Shown here one piece after another: positions 24,811-33,592 of a stretch of 63,080 nucleotides of DNA. Location of the stretch: the NCBI RefSeq assembly GCF_033242365.1, contig NZ_BTHK01000017.1, positions 1-63,080 on the forward strand, given 5' to 3'. Every line of letters begins with the position of its first letter. Within the stretch, counting starts at the first letter, position 1. The notes beneath the pieces are model-generated. The model saw only the letters and a list, made by a program, of their open reading frames with translations. It did no database searches and was not told the DNA's origin. The translations under genes and the position numbers were made by a program. This DNA comes from Lachnoanaerobaculum sanguinis (GTDB lineage: Bacteria; Bacillota; Clostridia; Lachnospirales; Lachnospiraceae).

Positions 24811-25335
24811 CTATTCTTCTTTAATAAATCCGTAGTAAGATCCGGTCTTCATATTTGCAATATCCAGTATCGTTTCATCTTCCAAAAGAAATCCCATGTA
24901 GGGTATCATATTCGGCTTAGATATCTGCTCCTTACCCTCTAACATAAATGTCGTATTCTCTGTATAAATACATATAAAATCTTCTACTGTATATTCGTCC
25001 GATCTGTTTATAACTTCCATCAGCTCGGCCTTGGTCACACCATAGGAGGAAAGCTTCTTTTCTATAAAATCCATTGCCTTCTCACCTCTGTACAATTTAT
25101 ATGTTCCGCCATAATAATTGTCATCGGTAATCCCCTTCTCCTGATACCAGAAAAAGCTGTGGTCCTCATTGAACACCCAATATGATCCGTCATCATATGA
25201 AATCCATGATGTTTTTGTCAGAGCATCCGGCTCGATATTTGGCTCGATATTTTCGGCCTTGTCTGAACGAAAACATCCGCTAAGTAGAAATACCGCAAGT
25301 AACATTGTCACAAAAATTGTCTTAAGTTTTCTCAT
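24811..25335 (-). CDS. Lipoprotein of unknown function at head of the Rhs island
   Basis: A 174-residue lipoprotein with a clear signal peptide (MRKLKTIFVTMLLAVFLLSG) and lipidation cysteine at residue 21. The mature domain contains SWISYDDGSYWVFNEDHSFF and YYGGTYKLYRG, a pattern of beta strands seen in many small Firmicute lipoproteins, but I cannot name the family. GGAG precedes the start and a promoter lies upstream, so it is probably the first gene of the long minus-strand unit. It has no paralogue in the island. Confidence 0.7.
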   Translation of the reverse strand: MRKLKTIFVTMLLAVFLLSGCFRSDKAENIEPNIEPDALTKTSWISYDDGSYWVFNEDHSFFWYQEKGITDDNYYGGTYKLYRGEKAMDFIEKKLSSYGVTKAELMEVINRSDEYTVEDFICIYTENTTFMLEGKEQISKPNMIPYMGFLLEDETILDIANMKTGSYYGFIKEE

Positions 25336-25388
25336 AAGATGTCTCCTTATTTGATTTTTACGAACTGAAGTAATAAACTGTTATCTAT

Positions 25389-25416
25389 AGTATATATCAT
25401 TTTCGATATTTTTCAA
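25389..25416 (-). promoter_or_regulatory. Probable promoter of the Rhs island
   Basis: Minus-strand TTGAAA (25411-25416), a 16-base spacer and TATACT (25389-25394), about 55 bases upstream of the first lipoprotein gene. No second promoter as good was noticed farther down the island, though I did not search every spacer exhaustively. Confidence 0.5.
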
Positions 25417-25428
25417 TGTATTTCCACT

Positions 25429-26898
25429 TTATTCCCTATGTCCGCCTATTTGCCTGTTTCTGTCAAGTGCAGTTCCCTCTTCTTTGAGATTAAGCCCTTT
25501 AAATATGGCATTGTTTCCGAATTTTCTTTTTACTTTAAGTACGGCTTTCATTCTACTGCTTTCTTTTTCTTCCGAAATGCTGTTTGCTTCCAAGAGATTT
25601 CCCGTACAGCCTGCGCTGTTTTTATGACTTATCTCACTTGCAACTATCGTTATCCTTCTAAACAGCAATATGGGATTTGCAAGTTTCTCAAACAGCTCCT
25701 CACTTTTCTTGCAGATCTCTTTTGTGGAATTGGTATATGATAAAAGATTTATCGAGCCATGCGCTCCCTCAGGTACGCTCCTTCCGTAAAAGTCTTTTGT
25801 AATATTCCCGGTGTAATCTTTTGCTGTTTTCGGATCTGCCAAGCTGTCTATATCGTATCCTATACTTAAAGTTATCTGCCTTGTGGCGGTATCTTTTTCC
25901 AGCAATGAAAATGAGAGTCTTTCAGCCATCTCTATAACAATCGTTCTTACCTCTTCATAGCTGTATGCTCTAAGCAATACCTGACCTTCGCTTATACTTT
26001 TCTTCTCCGGTGTATATGCTTTTATATCTTTGATTTCCGTATTGTCGATTCCCCAGGCATGTTCTATCAAAAAGCTTGCATTTTTTCCAAACAGCTTATA
26101 TAAAAGATTCATTCCCTCATTGGCACGATTCTTTTTTAAGCTCTCCCTTGCAATATCTCCCATTGTATATATTCCGTACTTTGCAAGGTTCTTGCTGTAG
26201 CCTCTTCCTATTCTCCAAAAATCGGTAATAGGTGTATGGCTCCAAAGCTTTTCTCTGTAAGATCTGACGCTCAGTTCTCCTATTCTGGCTCCATGTTCAT
26301 TAGGTTCGGCTCTTTTTGCCATGATATCCATGGCTATTTTTGCCAGGTACATATTTTCACCTATACCGGCACTTGCCGTTATGCCTGTGGTATCAAGGAC
26401 ATCTTTTACCATTTTTTCCACAAATCCTGTTGCATCATCGCCTGCATATCCCGTAATATCTATAAAAACCTCATCCACCGAATATACATATATGTCCTCA
26501 GGCGAGACATACTTTAGATATACACTTATTATCCTTGCGCTGTACTCCATATATTTTTTCATTCTCGGTACAGCCACTACCATATCAACTTCCAGTTTTA
26601 CATTTTTTTTGAGTTCTTCAAGAGAATATGACTTTCCTTCAGCCTTTCCTACAAGTTTTTCTCTTCTGTTATTTACTTCCTGCAGTCTTTTTATTACTTC
26701 AAAAAGTCTCGGCCTTCCCGGTATTCCAAAGGTCTTAAGTGCGGGACTTACCGCAAGACAGATAGTCTTTGAGGTTCTGCTCTCATCAGCTACCACCAGA
26801 TTTATATCCAAGGGATCCAAATTTCTTTCTCTGCACTCTACCGAGGCATAGAAGGACTTTAAGTCTATTGCCGCAAATATCCTTTTTTTATTATTCAT
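25429..26898 (-). CDS. Y-family DNA polymerase (UmuC/ImpB type)
   Basis: A translesion polymerase of about 489 residues. The catalytic aspartates lie in AAIDLKSFYASVECRERN (residues 9-26) and in the YSVDEVFIDITGY motif (Asp-Glu pair, near 140). Helix-hairpin-helix (WRIGRGYSKNLAKYGIYTMG) and the little-finger domain with a polymerase IV-like order follow. It resembles the chromosomal/phage UvrX group in Firmicutes rather than short DinB. The start ATG at 26898 comes just after the upstream stop; a TTG at 26904 is a weaker option. No LexA site or yolD-like partner was recognised nearby. Confidence 0.85.
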   Translation of the reverse strand: MNNKKRIFAAIDLKSFYASVECRERNLDPLDINLVVADESRTSKTICLAVSPALKTFGIPGRPRLFEVIKRLQEVNNRREKLVGKAEGKSYSLEELKKNVKLEVDMVVAVPRMKKYMEYSARIISVYLKYVSPEDIYVYSVDEVFIDITGYAGDDATGFVEKMVKDVLDTTGITASAGIGENMYLAKIAMDIMAKRAEPNEHGARIGELSVRSYREKLWSHTPITDFWRIGRGYSKNLAKYGIYTMGDIARESLKKNRANEGMNLLYKLFGKNASFLIEHAWGIDNTEIKDIKAYTPEKKSISEGQVLLRAYSYEEVRTIVIEMAERLSFSLLEKDTATRQITLSIGYDIDSLADPKTAKDYTGNITKDFYGRSVPEGAHGSINLLSYTNSTKEICKKSEELFEKLANPILLFRRITIVASEISHKNSAGCTGNLLEANSISEEKESSRMKAVLKVKRKFGNNAIFKGLNLKEEGTALDRNRQIGGHRE

Positions 26899-26900
26899 TT

Positions 26901-27443
26901 TCAATTATCTATTATTTTAGCTTCTTTTCCCAATGCAGGTATTATCTTATTTAAAAAATCATCAGTGCTTATCTTCAGTGTTGAGGTATTCTCACAGGGA
27001 TGACATCTGATAAAATCAGCCTGTATTACATCTTTGTCTATTACAAGTTCCACTCTGTTGTCTTTATCGTTTAAAAGTCCCAGTACACTTACAGATCCCG
27101 GTGTTACATCCAAAAATTCCTTCAAATAGTTTTCTTTTGCAAAGGAGAGTCTGGACATATCAAGTTTCTTTGAGATATCTTTTGTAACATACTTCTTATC
27201 TCCGGGCATCATAAAGAGGAAAAACTTTGTCTCCTGCCTGTTGCAAAGAACTATATTTTTGCATATCTTAACTCCAAGCGCACCCTCTATCTCCTTGCAT
27301 TTTTCCATATCTGAAGCTTCATCATGGTCTACAACTTCATATTCCACTCCCAAGCCGTCCAAAAAATCATAACATCTTTTTTCTTTGTCCTGTCTTTTTT
27401 CAATATCAACAGGTCTTCCCTTATAGGGTTTTGAAATATACAT
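26901..27443 (-). CDS. YbaK/ProX-type aminoacyl-tRNA editing domain protein
   Basis: A 180-residue single-domain protein of the prolyl-tRNA synthetase-associated (ProX/YbaK) family, which hydrolyses mischarged alanyl- or related tRNA-Pro in trans. The conserved lysine lies in FLFMMPGDKKYVTKDISKKL (about residues 77-96), and the segment TPGSVSVLGLLNDKDNRVEL is characteristic. It is followed without a gap by the polymerase gene and preceded by yaaA with a 15-base spacer, so it belongs to a minus-strand cluster of stress-related genes. Confidence 0.85.
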   Translation of the reverse strand: MYISKPYKGRPVDIEKRQDKEKRCYDFLDGLGVEYEVVDHDEASDMEKCKEIEGALGVKICKNIVLCNRQETKFFLFMMPGDKKYVTKDISKKLDMSRLSFAKENYLKEFLDVTPGSVSVLGLLNDKDNRVELVIDKDVIQADFIRCHPCENTSTLKISTDDFLNKIIPALGKEAKIIDN

Positions 27444-27458
27444 AATAACCTTCCGAAA

Positions 27459-28202
27459 TTACTCTAATATAAACACATATTTTTTCTCATTTGAAAGCTC
27501 TTTATCAAATTTGAATCCGAGTCTGTCAAACTTCTTGATTTTCTCTTCATTTTGGATATTTCTGGATGCAATGAAGTTTACCATCTCACCTCTTGCCATC
27601 TTTGCCATGGTGGCTTTTTGTACTACTTTTCCGTCTTTTTTCTCGGCAAACACACAGGTGATGAATTTATTTTCTTTTGAAAGATAGCTTTCTATAGTTT
27701 TTGAATATTCTTTTGAGGCAAGATTTATTACTACTTCTCCGGTTTCAAAAATCTTTTTATATATTTTATCGCCCCAAAACTCATACAGATTTTTGTGCTC
27801 TCCTATCTCCATCTTTGCCTGCATCTCAAGTCTGTACGGACTTACTCCGTCAAATGCTCTAAGTATTCCGAAAAATCCCGAAAGTATATATAAATTCTCT
27901 TTTATATACTCTATTGCAGAGGCTTCCATTACATTTACCGCCATATACTGATACTGTATACCTTGATAAGAAAATATTGCAGGGGTAAGACTCCCCTGCA
28001 AATTCATGTTTTTAAATCTGTCAAAATTTTCATTTGCAATCTTTTCATTGCATTTCCAGATCTCTTTCAGCTCTTCGTAAGATCTTTGTCTTATCTCTTC
28101 TAAAAGGATCTTGCTCTTATCAATATATGTAGGTACACTGCTTCCGATATAACAGTCTGTATTTTCTATCATTGTCTTGGCAGGTGATACTACTATTTTC
28201 AT
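27459..28202 (-). CDS. yaaA: Peroxide stress protein YaaA
   Basis: A 247-residue protein of the YaaA/DUF328 family, which lowers free iron during peroxide stress and binds DNA. It begins with the hallmark MKIVVSPAKTM and has YQYMAVNVMEASAIEYIKEN and the conserved SGFFGILRAFDGVSPYRLEM, then WGDKIYK. The start overlaps the stop of the peroxiredoxin gene by four bases. The pairing of a peroxidase and YaaA in one operon makes a coherent oxidative-stress unit in an anaerobe. Confidence 0.92.
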   Translation of the reverse strand: MKIVVSPAKTMIENTDCYIGSSVPTYIDKSKILLEEIRQRSYEELKEIWKCNEKIANENFDRFKNMNLQGSLTPAIFSYQGIQYQYMAVNVMEASAIEYIKENLYILSGFFGILRAFDGVSPYRLEMQAKMEIGEHKNLYEFWGDKIYKKIFETGEVVINLASKEYSKTIESYLSKENKFITCVFAEKKDGKVVQKATMAKMARGEMVNFIASRNIQNEEKIKKFDRLGFKFDKELSNEKKYVFILE

Positions 28203-28654
28203 CCCAAAATCTCCAACATCTCAGCCGGATTCTTGGCAGCTTTTACCTTATCCATAGCCTCTATGATAACTCCCTTTTCATCTATAAGATATGTGGTTCT
28301 TACCACTCCCATAGATACTTTTCCATAGAGTTTTTTCTCATGCCATACATCATAAGCCTGTATCACGTCAAGCTCAGGATTTGAAAGCAGTGTAAACGGC
28401 AGTGAATATTTATCTTTAAACTTCTTATGTGATGCAACACTGTCTTTACTGATGCCTACAACCTCTACTCCTTTTTCCGTAAACTGCGAATAAAGTTCTC
28501 CAAAGCCACAGGCCTGGCTTGTACAACCCGGAGTATTATCCTTTGGATAAAAGTATAATATAAGTTTCTTACCTTCATAATCTGAAAGGTTTCTGACTGT
28601 TCCGTTCTCATCCGGAAGTGAAAACTCCGGTGCTTTTGTTCCTATCTGTAACAT
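28199..28654 (-). CDS. bcp: Thiol peroxidase of the BCP/PrxQ type
   Basis: A 151-residue peroxiredoxin that reduces hydrogen and organic peroxides using thioredoxin. The peroxidatic cysteine is Cys44 in KDNTPGCTSQACGF, and Cys49, five residues later, is the resolving cysteine of the PrxQ class. The conserved VVGISKDSVASHKKF follows, and FYPKDNTPGC is complete. First gene of the coupled pair with yaaA; GGAGG precedes the start. Monomeric cytoplasmic enzyme by family. Confidence 0.92.
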   Translation of the reverse strand: MLQIGTKAPEFSLPDENGTVRNLSDYEGKKLILYFYPKDNTPGCTSQACGFGELYSQFTEKGVEVVGISKDSVASHKKFKDKYSLPFTLLSNPELDVIQAYDVWHEKKLYGKVSMGVVRTTYLIDEKGVIIEAMDKVKAAKNPAEMLEILG

Positions 28655-28666
28655 AAATTTCCCTCC

Positions 28667-30133
28667 TTATAAAATCTCTTTAAATATACCCTTAAGTGCC
28701 GGATATATCTTTCTAAACTTTTGGTACTTTTTTTCGTATTTTGCTACGAGTTCCGGTTCCGGTTGTATTCTTTCTTTTATTTTTATTATGGACTTTGTAG
28801 CCGCTTCCACACTTTCGTATTCATTGCAACCTACCGCCGCAAGTATGGCGGCTCCAAATCCCGGACCTTCTTCGCTGACAGGTACTTCCACTTCTACATT
28901 CATGATATTTGCCACAAGTTTTTTCCAAAGTGCACTCTTTGCGCCTCCGCCGCATATCATGGTCTTCTTTATCTCTATGCCGAGGCTTCTTGCCACTTCC
29001 AAAGAATCTCTGAGTCCAAAGGTAACACCCTCCAGTATTGCAAGTGTCATATCTTCTCTTCTTGTATCCATGCTCATTCCTATAAATGTACCTCTTGCAG
29101 CCGGATCGTTGTGAGGTGAACGCTCACCCATAAGATATGGCAAAAAGAACACCTTATTTTCTCCAAGATTATCTATATTTTCCTGTTCTTTTGAAAAATC
29201 CTTTGTCTTTAAAATATCTTCCATCCACCATTTATTACATGAAGCCGCACTGAGCATACATCCCATAAGATGGTATTTTCCATCCGAATGAGCGAATGAA
29301 TGAAGCGCATTATACTTATCCACTCCGAAGTTTTGACTGGATATAAATATAGTTCCCGAAGTTCCCAAAGAAATATTGCATGCACCTTCTCCCACAGTGC
29401 CTGTTCCTATGGCTGCAGCCGCATTATCTCCGGCTCCGGCTATTATTTTTATATCTTCATTCAATCCAAGCTCTTTTGCAAGTTCAGGTTTTATATCTCC
29501 TACCACCTCAAAGCTCTCGAAAAGTTTTGGAAGCATATTTTCTGAAATACCGCATATTTCAATCATTTCAGATGACCATTTTTTGTTTTTCACATCCAAA
29601 AGCAACATACCGGAAGCATCCGAATAGTCTGTAGCAAAGCTTCCGCTAAGCATATAGCTGATATAATCTTTTGGAAGCATTATTTTTGAAATTTTTGTAA
29701 AAATCTCAGGCTCATTATTCTTGACCCAAAGTATCTTAGGTGCGGTAAATCCTGCAAATGCAATATTTGCAGTGAGCTTGGAGAGTTTTTCCTTCCCGAT
29801 AACATTGTTTAAATAGTCTGTTTCCTCAGTACTTCTGCCGTCATTCCAGAGTATTGCAGGCCTTAGCACATTGTCATCCTTATCAAGGATAACCAGTCCA
29901 TGCATCTGTCCTCCGAAACTGATACCGCCTATCTTATCGTCTAAGCCTGCAGCTATCTCCTTTAAGCTTTCTTTTACTGCTATAAACCAGTCTTCGGGCT
30001 TTTGCTCACTCCATCCGGAATGCGGAAAGTATAGAGGATACTCCTTTGATACAGACTTTACAAGTTCACCCTTACTGTTCATCATTACAAGCTTCAGGGC
30101 TGAGGTTCCCAAATCAACACCAATATAATACAT
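28667..30133 (-). CDS. xylB: Xylulokinase
   Basis: Phosphorylates D-xylulose to xylulose 5-phosphate for the pentose phosphate pathway. A FGGY-family kinase of about 488 residues with the phosphate loop GVDLGTSALKLVMM near residues 5-18, the substrate segment GGQMHGLVILD, and GAGDNAAAAIGTG with the catalytic aspartate. The start MYYIGVDLG at 30133 has GGAGAC in front; the frame open to 30145 would include it. A clear promoter lies upstream. No xylA or xylose transporter is adjacent, so xylulose may come from another route. Confidence 0.92.
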   Translation of the reverse strand: MYYIGVDLGTSALKLVMMNSKGELVKSVSKEYPLYFPHSGWSEQKPEDWFIAVKESLKEIAAGLDDKIGGISFGGQMHGLVILDKDDNVLRPAILWNDGRSTEETDYLNNVIGKEKLSKLTANIAFAGFTAPKILWVKNNEPEIFTKISKIMLPKDYISYMLSGSFATDYSDASGMLLLDVKNKKWSSEMIEICGISENMLPKLFESFEVVGDIKPELAKELGLNEDIKIIAGAGDNAAAAIGTGTVGEGACNISLGTSGTIFISSQNFGVDKYNALHSFAHSDGKYHLMGCMLSAASCNKWWMEDILKTKDFSKEQENIDNLGENKVFFLPYLMGERSPHNDPAARGTFIGMSMDTRREDMTLAILEGVTFGLRDSLEVARSLGIEIKKTMICGGGAKSALWKKLVANIMNVEVEVPVSEEGPGFGAAILAAVGCNEYESVEAATKSIIKIKERIQPEPELVAKYEKKYQKFRKIYPALKGIFKEIL

Positions 30134-30173
30134 ACACGTCTCCATAAATTAAAAGTTTATTCTACTATCTATT

Positions 30174-30202
30174 ACATTAAGATTCTACTCTTACCTTGTC
30201 AA
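30174..30202 (-). promoter_or_regulatory. Promoter of xylB
   Basis: Perfect TTGACA (30197-30202), a 17-base spacer and TAATGT (30174-30179) on the minus strand, about 40 bases before the xylB start. It would drive xylB and possibly the peroxiredoxin-yaaA genes downstream. Confidence 0.65.
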
Positions 30203-30244
30203 TTGTATTCTTGCTCTTTTTACTGATAAAGTTGCTATCCTGTT

Positions 30245-30685
30245 TTATATCTGTTTTGATTTTTTAAATCTTTTCGGTAAATGCAACTTAAATACCGAAT
30301 CCACAAAGAATATGGCAAGGGCTATGGAGCCCGCAATTTTTAATGCTTCGTTCATATAAGTACTCAAGTATGACGACTCTCTTATAAAGGCGTAAGCACA
30401 TCTGTATATTGAGCCTCCGGGTACTATCGGCAATATTCCCGGTATAAGGAAATTACTTACCGGTGCTTTTAAAACTCTGGCAAGTATATGTGACATTGTT
30501 GCAATGCAAAGTGCCGAAACAAGTGCGGCAATCTCCACCCTACTTGCTACCATTTCCATTAAAAGATATACAGCCCAGCCAACCATTCCGGTCATTCCTG
30601 CCTGTACCATGTATTTTTTCGGCAACTCTATCATAATACAAAAAGCCACCACTGCAATAAATGCACCAATTATCTTAAACAACAT
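30245..30685 (-). CDS. Threonine/serine exporter ThrE, small subunit (DUF3815)
   Basis: A 146-residue membrane protein with four predicted helices and the motif GILPIVPGGSIYR (about residues 83-95), diagnostic of the ThrE_2/DUF3815 half. In many bacteria the ThrE exporter is one polypeptide; in Firmicutes it is split, as here. It starts seven bases after the larger subunit gene stops, so the two are translated together. The proton-coupled exporter moves threonine and serine out of the cell. Confidence 0.85.
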   Translation of the reverse strand: MLFKIIGAFIAVVAFCIMIELPKKYMVQAGMTGMVGWAVYLLMEMVASRVEIAALVSALCIATMSHILARVLKAPVSNFLIPGILPIVPGGSIYRCAYAFIRESSYLSTYMNEALKIAGSIALAIFFVDSVFKLHLPKRFKKSKQI

Positions 30686-30692
30686 ATCCGCC

Positions 30693-31466
30693 TCACAAAA
30701 TCACATATGCCAGTGCCACGCCTACGGCAACAGCAAAGGCCACAACACCTGTCTCAAGCATTCTACTGACACCTGCGGTATAATCACCGTTTAGAGTATC
30801 TCTCATCGCTGTGGTAAAAATAACTCCGGGTACTATCGGCATTATTCCTCCTATTATTACCAGATCTATATTCATATTTGCAAATACAAATCTTTGAAAT
30901 CCCACCGCTGTCAAAGCCATGGACAGTGTGGAGATCATATTCAGGAAAAATGAGTTAAACCCGAAAGGAACCAATGCCCACTGTGTAATTGCCATTGCAA
31001 GTCCGGCAACTCCCGCCACCATGCAGTCGGTAAAATCTCCGCCAAGCATCATGGTGAAAAAAAGTGCCACTCCTACAAAGGAAAGTCCGTATAAAATACC
31101 TGTAAACTGTCTTACATCCCTTATCTTTTTTATTTCGGAATACGCCTCATATATATCCATTTTCCCTGCACTCAAGGCTCTTGATACATTGTTTATCAGA
31201 TATATTCTGTTGATATTTGTAGTTCTTTCAGGTACTCTTTTTGACATAGTAATAAGTCCTTCATCACTGTCCAAAGTCAAGGTAATACCTGTTGCCAGAA
31301 CAAATGCAGTATGCGATTCACATTTTGAATAGTCAAGTATCCTGTTCATCGTATCTTCCACTCTGCTGATCTCCGCTCCGGCTATGAGCATAGTCTCACC
31401 TGCAAGCATGGCTGTCTCCGCAACCACTCTTTCCAGGCTTTTTGACACATTCTTTTTGTCTGCCAC
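30693..31466 (-). CDS. Threonine/serine exporter ThrE, large subunit (DUF1212)
   Basis: A 257-residue protein with an N-terminal soluble part (LAGETMLIAGAEISRVEDTM, with the conserved GAE-RVED-T pattern) and five or so C-terminal membrane helices including GGIMPIVPGVIFTTAMRD, the counterpart of the small subunit motif. It forms the split ThrE exporter with the next gene. It lies 24 bases downstream of uvrB and is probably cotranscribed with it, although the functions are unrelated. Confidence 0.87.
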   Translation of the reverse strand: MADKKNVSKSLERVVAETAMLAGETMLIAGAEISRVEDTMNRILDYSKCESHTAFVLATGITLTLDSDEGLITMSKRVPERTTNINRIYLINNVSRALSAGKMDIYEAYSEIKKIRDVRQFTGILYGLSFVGVALFFTMMLGGDFTDCMVAGVAGLAMAITQWALVPFGFNSFFLNMISTLSMALTAVGFQRFVFANMNIDLVIIGGIMPIVPGVIFTTAMRDTLNGDYTAGVSRMLETGVVAFAVAVGVALAYVIL

Positions 31467-31490
31467 TTCCTCTTCTCCAATTTATTATTT

Positions 31491-33458
31491 TTATAAGTTT
31501 GCTCTGAGCTCACTTATCTTATCTCGCAAAAGTGCCGCATTTTCAAAATCCAGCTCCGCAGCGGCTCTAAACATTTTCTTTTCAAGCTCTTTTATAAGCT
31601 TGTTTATCTCCGCTTTATCCATGGATTCCACATCCTTATCAATAGTTGATACACTCTCGGCAGCCTTTGATATCGCTATCAGATCTCTTACAGCCTTCTT
31701 TATTGTGGTAGGTGTGATACCATGTTCTTTATTGTAGGCTTCCTGTATGCCTCTTCTTCTGTAGGTCTCATCTATTGCCGCCTTCATCGAATCCGTCATA
31801 TTATCGGCATACATTATTACATGTCCGTCCGCATTTCTTGCAGCTCTTCCGATGGTCTGAATAAGTGAGGTCTCACTTCTTAAAAATCCCTCTTTATCCG
31901 CATCAAGTATTGCCACCAAAGTAATCTCCGGTATATCAAGTCCCTCACGCAAAAGATTGATACCTACAAGTACGTCAAATTTATCAAGTCTCATGTCCCT
32001 GATAATCTCCGCTCTCTCTAAAGTATCAATATCTGAATGCAGGTATCTTACTCTGATACCGACTTCCTTCATATATTCGGTAAGATCCTCAGCCATTCTC
32101 TTGGTGAGAGTAGTGATAAGTATCTTGTTCTTTTTTTCTATTTCTTTGTTTACTTCGGAAATCAAATCATCTATCTGACCTTCTACAGGTCTTACACTTA
32201 TAGGCGGATCCAAAAGTCCTGTAGGTCTTATGATCTGCTCCGTTCTAAACATTTCATGCTCTTTTTCATATACACTTGGTGTAGCGGATACAAAAAGCAT
32301 TTGATCTATCTTTGATTCAAACTCTGAAAACTCCAAAGGTCTGTTATCAAGTGCCGAAGGCAGTCTGAAACCGTAGTTTACCAGGGTGGTCTTTCTGGAT
32401 CTGTCACCTGCATACATTCCTCTAATCTGCGGAATGGTAATATGAGACTCGTCTACTATTATAAGAAATTCATCCTTAAAATAATCTATCAATGTATAGG
32501 GCGGTTCACCGGGTGCCGAACCTGTAAGATGTCTTGAGTAGTTTTCTATCCCTGAGCAAAATCCGGTCTCTCTCATCATCTCCACATCAAAATGAGTTCG
32601 TTCATCTATTCTTTGAGCTTCTATAAGCTTATCCTCCGATTTGAAGAACTTTACTCTCTCTTCACACTCTTCCAAAATATTCTGTGTGGCAATCATCATC
32701 TTTTCAGGTGCCACTACATAGTGAGATGCCGGGAAGATGACCGCATGTGAAAGTTCGGCTAAGATATTTCCTGTAAGTGTATCTATCTCAAGTATTCTGT
32801 CCACCTCATCACCGAAAAACTCAAATCTTAATGCTGTGGATGTGGATGCCGCCGGAAATACTTCAAGCACATCTCCACGTACACGAAAAGTACCACGATG
32901 AAAGTCCATATCGTTTCTGTCATACTGCATATCTATCAGCTTTCTTATGACATCATCTCTGTCTCTTTCCATTCCCGGTCTTAATGATACTACCATCTCC
33001 TGATAGTCTATGGGGCTACCAAGTCCGTATATACATGACACTGAAGCCACTATTATCACATCTTTTCTTTCTGAAAGTGATGCTGTGGCGGAGTGTCTGA
33101 GTTTATCTATCTCGTCATTTATTGCAGAGTCTTTTTCAATATATGTGTCTGTGGAAGGCACATATGCCTCAGGTTGATAATAATCATAATAAGAAACAAA
33201 ATATTCTACCGCATTTTCAGGAAAGAACTCTTTAAACTCTCCATAGAGCTGGGCTGCCAATGTCTTATTATGTGCTATTATAAGTGTAGGCTTTTGCAAT
33301 TTTTGAATAACATTTGCCATGGTAAATGTCTTACCGGAACCTGTCGCACCGAGTAAGGTTTGAAACTGGTTTCCCTCTTTAAATCCTTTTACCAGTGCCT
33401 CTATTGCTTGAGGCTGATCTCCTGTAGGCAAAAACTCTGAATGTAATTTAAATTCCAT
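31491..33458 (-). CDS. uvrB: Excinuclease ABC subunit B
   Basis: The damage-verification helicase of nucleotide excision repair; it acts with UvrA and UvrC in the cytoplasm. About 655 residues from ATG 33458 (MEFKLHSEFLPTGDQPQ, with GAAAGG upstream; a longer frame to 33485 lacks a site). The Walker A GATGSGKT lies near residue 40, the beta-hairpin YYDYYQPEAYVP near 94, the helicase motif HSDIDTLERAEI and IQTIGRAARN follow, and a UVR domain (AEINKLIKELEKKMFRAAAE) closes the protein. uvrA is not in the window. Confidence 0.96.
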   Translation of the reverse strand: MEFKLHSEFLPTGDQPQAIEALVKGFKEGNQFQTLLGATGSGKTFTMANVIQKLQKPTLIIAHNKTLAAQLYGEFKEFFPENAVEYFVSYYDYYQPEAYVPSTDTYIEKDSAINDEIDKLRHSATASLSERKDVIIVASVSCIYGLGSPIDYQEMVVSLRPGMERDRDDVIRKLIDMQYDRNDMDFHRGTFRVRGDVLEVFPAASTSTALRFEFFGDEVDRILEIDTLTGNILAELSHAVIFPASHYVVAPEKMMIATQNILEECEERVKFFKSEDKLIEAQRIDERTHFDVEMMRETGFCSGIENYSRHLTGSAPGEPPYTLIDYFKDEFLIIVDESHITIPQIRGMYAGDRSRKTTLVNYGFRLPSALDNRPLEFSEFESKIDQMLFVSATPSVYEKEHEMFRTEQIIRPTGLLDPPISVRPVEGQIDDLISEVNKEIEKKNKILITTLTKRMAEDLTEYMKEVGIRVRYLHSDIDTLERAEIIRDMRLDKFDVLVGINLLREGLDIPEITLVAILDADKEGFLRSETSLIQTIGRAARNADGHVIMYADNMTDSMKAAIDETYRRRGIQEAYNKEHGITPTTIKKAVRDLIAISKAAESVSTIDKDVESMDKAEINKLIKELEKKMFRAAAELDFENAALLRDKISELRANL

Positions 33459-33592
33459 TATTTTAACCTTTCTGTCTGTCGGCAACTGCCAACCTACAAA
33501 AAATTATAGCATGTGACAATACAAAAGTACAGTTAAAAGAACATTTGTTCGAAATATTTTAAACTGATTTTATAACACAAATACATGATAAA

